Source of the DNA: Mytilus californianus
Taxonomy: Eukaryota; Mollusca; Bivalvia; Mytilida; Mytilidae
Reading direction: 5' to 3'
DNA length: 64,000 nucleotides
Assembly: GCF_021869535.1 (NCBI RefSeq)
Contig: NW_026262593.1
Location: forward strand, 73,040,822-73,104,821
The position numbers were made by a program, and so were the translations under genes. The notes under the pieces were generated by a model that ran no database searches, had not been told where the DNA came from, and saw only the letters and a program-made list of their open reading frames with translations. Shown piece after piece: positions 59,400-64,000 of the stretch (positions within the stretch are counted from its first letter, which is position 1; every line of letters starts with the position of its first letter).

Positions 59400-60070
59400 A
59401 CTTCTTACCTTCTTTTTGTAATGCTTGTTTCTATGATTCAATATTTTGAAAAAACAACTTATTTATATAGTGACTTTGAAACAAAGAAATGAAAATAACA
59501 CTAAATAAATGTGTTGGATCCGAAGCGTTTTGTCGTGGATTTTCCGTCATTAAGGACAATTTTAAAACAATCAAAAATTTACATGACAATTGTATGAAAC
59601 GAAGAATATGGCATAATATTGTTCAAAAAGCAACAATGAAAACGGAAATGGAAACGAAAAAATCTTTCAGAGAATTTTGTAAACAGTTTCCTTATATACA
59701 TCGCTGTTCAATTACCATCTCGTGACTTGGTATGTTTTCTAAAAATATCAATGTTACTTGACATGGATAGTTCAATCTGTAATTCCCCATGCTAAATTTA
59801 AATGACTTAAAATCTTCCTTTTAAAAAATTCTCAGATAATTGAATATAGTGCTCACTCTACAAAATATTACCAGTATCAGTTTTAGTTTTTTGGGTCATG
59901 ATTTATTTTAAACATGCTACATTATCAACGACTGCTGTTTATTAAACAATATTATACTAGACAACTCATCTATCATTAGTACAGGATCTAAGTGACACAA
60001 TCTGTAGCAAGGAGAAATATGTGTGTCCTGTCTGTGAATGAATGTTGTGAGAATAATTCAACTAATATAG
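59400..60070 (+). repeat. Segmental unit U, copy 1 of 3
   Basis: Core GGATTTTCCGTCATTAAGGA at 59537, then ACATGACAATTGTATGAAAC, GTTACTTGACATGGATAG, AGACAACTCATCTATCATTA and GAATGAATGTTGTGAGAAT. Related flank begins near 58990. The 78-residue ORF at 59489-59725 is inside it. Confidence 0.75.
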
Positions 60071-60253
60071 TATGCTTTTTCTATCATATATCTTCATATC
60101 AAATACACTAAGTACAGAGTACTCGCAGCTACTGACAGCTTGTTTAAAGCCAATAACAACTAATAAAATAAAACATGCATCTTAGACTAAAATGTATTCC
60201 TTTGATTTATGACAAAAGAACTGTTTTTATCTTTCATAGTGAGTCTATTAGGT

Positions 60254-60288
60254 TCTCTCTCTCCCTCTTTTTCTCTCTCTCTCTCTGT
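60254..60288. repeat. (CT)n low-complexity run
   Basis: Interrupted CT repeat between units. Confidence 0.85.
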
Positions 60289-60679
60289 GCTACCTTATGT
60301 GTTCCAATCTTGATTAACATTTATATTTTTTGAACGGGAATATTTTCAAAAGAAAGTTGGCGCCTCTAGTTTGGTACTGACTTGAAAAATAGTAAATAGT
60401 TTGAACTATAGAGGACAGGTTTAGTAAATCGAGTTGAAACGTGGCAAATGTATGTTAACTTTAATCCATTTCAGCGACATAAGCCATACAGATTGTCATT
60501 ACTTTTCTCCCTCTCTCTTCTAAAAAGGCATGCAAGGACATATTTTAATAATATGAAGATTTAAGAATAAAACAAAACAGCGCAAAAAACTTTAACTTTA
60601 AATTCATTAAATTGATAGCGTTTCTTTTAATTGAAGTCTATTTATTTTGTTTGAGTATCTCATTTGATTTTTATTTTCT

Positions 60680-61620
60680 GCTTTCATTAAACTTCCGGCC
60701 TTTATTCTGTAATAATTGTGAATTTGATTCAAGGTCTGTTTTGTAATTTGATGAATGATTTATAAAGACTAGCTTCCGCAGTGATATTTCTGGATTTTCC
60801 GTCAGTAGGGGCAATTTTAAAGCAATGGAAAATTAACATGACAAATATATGAAACTAAGAATATGGCATATATTGTGAAAAGAGCAACAACGAAAAAGGA
60901 AATAATTTAGGTGTTAAATAATCAATTTCATGACATTTATATTTTCATAAAATAATATAGTTATTTGGTATGGATATTTTAAACGGTCTTTCCTCTTGCT
61001 AACTCTTTAATAATTTAGAATCTTCATTTTATAAATCATCAGATATTTGAAAATAGTGCACACTCTACAAAAATATGTTTTTTTTGTTTATGTTTTGATA
61101 TTTTTTGGTCAAGATGTATTCTACACATTATATGTTCTGATGCAAAGCTGTTTATTTTAAATAGTAGACCAGTACTAGACAAAACAAAAAAAAAACTTGA
61201 TTATTCTTTTCATCGGCAATTTGTTATCATTTTTAACTGTATGTTTTTTTATTGAGAATAAATAAAATTTAATAGTTTGATTATGTTTACGCGTACAAAA
61301 CGTTGTAATAGTTGTTCGGTTGTATGAATGAAGTCGCACTCACTTCATTAATACATTGACGGGGATGGACATCTAGATGTGACGTTGTTGCTCTGTTACA
61401 AGACGTCATTACCAACTATTGTTTGAGTTTCAAGTCCTGTTCATGGTTTAAAAACTATAAGCCAGTAAGATCAAAAGCAAAAAGTACAAATTGTCGATAA
61501 AGTAGGATCTTAATGATAAAAAGCTGTAGCAGAGAGAATTTTGTTTGCCCAGTTTATAAAATAATTTGTTGTGAGAAGCATTTATCTTCCATAGTATGTC
61601 ACTTAACTCATAAGGGTCTT
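60680..61620 (+). repeat. Segmental unit U, copy 2 of 3
   Basis: Core GGATTTTCCGTCAGTAGGGG at 60792, AACATGACAAATATATGAAA, then TTATTTGGTATGGATATTTT and, after extra sequence, TTGTTGTGAGAAGCATTT. The reading frame seen in copies 1 and 3 is interrupted here. Confidence 0.7.
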
Positions 61621-62289
61621 GGGTGGTACAGCTTCATTTTTGCATTCAAACCCTATCCACACCCTGAAGTATGTCACTGTTTTCGTCTATTATAAAGTTA
61701 TCAGATCAACTGTGAAACTAAACAACAAAAAATATTATTGACAAGATAAATTCTCATCTTCTCCTTCTTTGTAGAGATCAACCAGCATTGTAACTATTTC
61801 AAACATTGTAAATTCGACAGAACTCAAACATTAGTGATGTCAACGGTAAACCCGTAGGACCGAATATCAAGTATGTATAATAAAACTGCAACAACTATAA
61901 ACCTGCTTTAAGGTGTTTTTGTGGGGTACGTAAAATGATTTAAAAGAAAAAAAAAGAAAATGAAAAAAGGAATGAATAATATAGAAAAGATTCAAAATTA
62001 AAAAGCAGTAGATTTTGAAAATGTAGGAGTTGGCATGGTTGATCGAGTTTGAAAGTGGCCAACTTATGTTGTAATTAATCCATGTCTGCAACAAGTGCCT
62101 TAGATATGCTAATTAATGTTGTCCATCTTTCTACTGAAGAAAAGGATGCAAGGAAATATTTAAAAAAAAATTAAATATAAAATGTGTTTTGAAAATTTAA
62201 CTTGAAACTAATTCGAATTTCGCACATTAAGAATTTCTGAAGTTAAAATGATTGTATTCGATTGTTTAATTTGATTTATGTTTTCTTTT

Positions 62290-63050
62290 GTGTTTGCGTC
62301 GATTGATATTCCGACCTTTATTCTGTAATAAATGTTAACCTGAAAATTTTTCCTAAATAGATGACTGATTTATATAGTGACTTTGTTTTAAGGAAATGAA
62401 AATAAAACTAATAAATGTGTTGTGGCCTATCGTTTTACTGGCTTTTCTTCCATTAGGGACGATTTTAAAACAAGTAAAAATTCACATGGCAAATATATGA
62501 AACGAAGAATATGGAATAAATTGTCAAAAAAAAAAACAACAATGAACAAGGAACTAACAAAAAATATTTCCGAATATCTTGAAAAAATTTCCTTCTGCAC
62601 ATCGCTGTTCAATTACCATCTCATGATTTTATATGTTTTCTTAAAATATCAATGTTACTTGATATGGATATTTATACTGTAATGCCCCATGCTAATTCTT
62701 TATGACTTAAAAGTTTCCTTTTAAAATTCTCAGATAATTGAATATAGTGGACTATGCACACCTTAAAATATATTTCCAGCGTCAGTCGGGCCAGGATTTA
62801 TTTTTACATAATTACTAATGCTTTATTCAAAAGCAATACATCTAACATAAAATGTAAAACTAACAATTATATGCGTTGTTTACACTTGATTTTTGTCTGA
62901 TGCACAGCTGATTATTTTAGAAAAATATTATATTGGACAACTTACCTATACCTAGTACAGAATATGAGTGACAAAAGCCTTTGAATGAATGTTGTGAGAA
63001 TCATTTAACTTCCATTTATGTGACTTCTATTTACTGATAAGGGTCTTGAT
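62290..63050 (+). repeat. Segmental unit U, copy 3 of 3
   Basis: GGCTTTTCTTCCATTAGGGA at 62440, CATGGCAAATATATGAAACG, GTTACTTGATATGGATATTT, GGACAACTTACCTATACCTA and GAATGAATGTTGTGAGAATC. A flanking block CTTATGTTGTAATTAATCCA lies near 62060. Confidence 0.75.
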
Positions 63051-63265
63051 GAGCTTTCATTTCTGTATTCTATACTTTTCTAGGCTCATTTTCTGTATTC
63101 TTTAATTTTACCCTTATTGTTTATATTCTTATTTATCCTTATTTTACTTTTCCTTCATTTGTTTACCAATTTATTTTGCTATTCCTTAATTTTTTAGCCA
63201 ATTTTCTTTATTCTCTATTTTTGTCTATAATTTTCTATTCTGTAAACCTCGTCGACACCCTCACT
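63040..63265 (-). repeat. Dispersed repeat B copy
   Basis: GGGTCTTGATGAGCTTTCAT, TTCTGTATTCTATACTTTTC, TTTTCTATTCTGTAAACCTC, then GTCGACACCCTCA. Confidence 0.65.
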
Positions 63266-63269
63266 TATG

Positions 63270-64000
63270 TCATTGGTTTTATCTAATATTTACTTGTCAG
63301 TTCAGGTCTTGAAACAAGGCAACTTGAAGAAGTAAAATTGGCCAGTCGTTAATTTTGTTGCTCACCTTGTTCGTTTTTGAGTAAGTAAAAGGATTGTCAT
63401 TTATTAAAAATCGTTTCGTCGAAATTACCTCAATTTCTGAAAATCAATATTGTTTTGACCAAAATATTAATCTCTGTGTTTGGCTTTTATTTTGGAATCT
63501 TTATTATTTAAAGTAAAATTGACACAATTACCTTTCGGATACTAATTTCAAGAAACTTATGTTGTTGTCATTCAGTCTTCCGAATTCGGCGTTTTAGAAG
63601 CAAAAAGACTGTGGGGAATTGTACCCAAAAGCAAAGGTCAATTTTAGTACCACTTTTAAAGTTTATATTCAACTTATTGAAGTTCCTGTATATGTTCCTC
63701 GTGCACACGCTAGAATGTCAACGTATATATGCGGATTCTACTTCACGAAATTTGATAACACTGGACGTATTTATATTTTTCGTCTGAACTAAAAGTGGTA
63801 TAGATTAAGAGTATCAAACAATATATCATGTACCATCAAAAGTCTGATTGAAAAAAAAAACAGTGCTTTCATTTTTTTTTTTTTGGGGGGGGTGGGGGTA
63901 ATTGTTTTTGTGCCAGAATAGGGGAGAGTTGAGCGCTTATACTCTTTATGTGTCTGTCCCGTATCTGGAGCCTGTAGATCAGTGGTTTGCGTTGCTTCAT
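63270..64000. other. End of window, nothing recognised
   Basis: AT-rich sequence with a T run followed by a short GGGGGGGGTGGGGG tract near 63880-63898. No exon or known repeat supported. Confidence 0.5.

Overview
The window is eukaryotic nuclear DNA, very AT-rich and sparse in genes. It most likely comes from a bivalve mollusc, probably a mytilid mussel. The clues are split exons with GT..AG boundaries, a dense load of short interspersed repeats that I recognise as typical of mussel genomes, and an expanded cGAS/Mab-21-like gene family. The species assignment is an inference and no marker gene is present.

Region 1 (start to about 27.2 kb, + strand) is the 3' part of PIK3R4/VPS15, the regulatory subunit of the class III PI3-kinase complex. 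Six exons encode the last ~315 residues, the C-terminal WD40 propeller, and join in phase from 5676 to a stop at 27088. The introns hold most of the sequence: a 2.4-kb element with ~205-bp inverted repeats, a 4.5-kb TTAA-flanked DNA transposon with a broken THAP domain (Kolobok-like), several MITEs, SINEs and other repeats. Three of the five visible 5' splice sites sit at the head of tandem arrays whose unit is the exon end plus its donor (about 17, 9 and 8 copies). The polypyrimidine/acceptor side of one exon is also an array, and the stop-codon region is duplicated.

Region 2 (27.2-36.4 kb) is intergenic. It contains a ~147-bp tandem satellite with TGACCTTGA-type motifs, a short CCCATAATGCA repeat and several dispersed repeats.

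Region 3 (36.5-38.5 kb, - strand) is an intact long ORF for a cGAS-like receptor (Mab-21/NTase fold) with a TPR-like C-terminal half. A paralogue lies at 55.5-57.5 kb in the same orientation; one missing base splits it into two reading frames. Both ORFs start just after a conserved 3' splice acceptor, so each probably has an unseen 5' exon. Diverged copies of one 0.4-0.9-kb unit lie on the 5' side of both genes and once beyond the 3' end of the first, which suggests the locus grew by repeated segmental duplication.

Region 4 (38.5-55.5 kb) between the paralogues is mostly repeats. It also has a cluster of eight GTTAAC palindromes and a tandem pair of exon-like, cysteine-containing ORFs (45.07 and 46.28 kb) within duplicated DNA. 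The last 6.4 kb holds three degenerate tandem copies of the unit mentioned above.

Functionally, PIK3R4 is a conserved autophagy/endosome gene. The cGLR-like pair is a candidate for innate immune nucleic-acid sensing. There is no evidence that the two loci work together.
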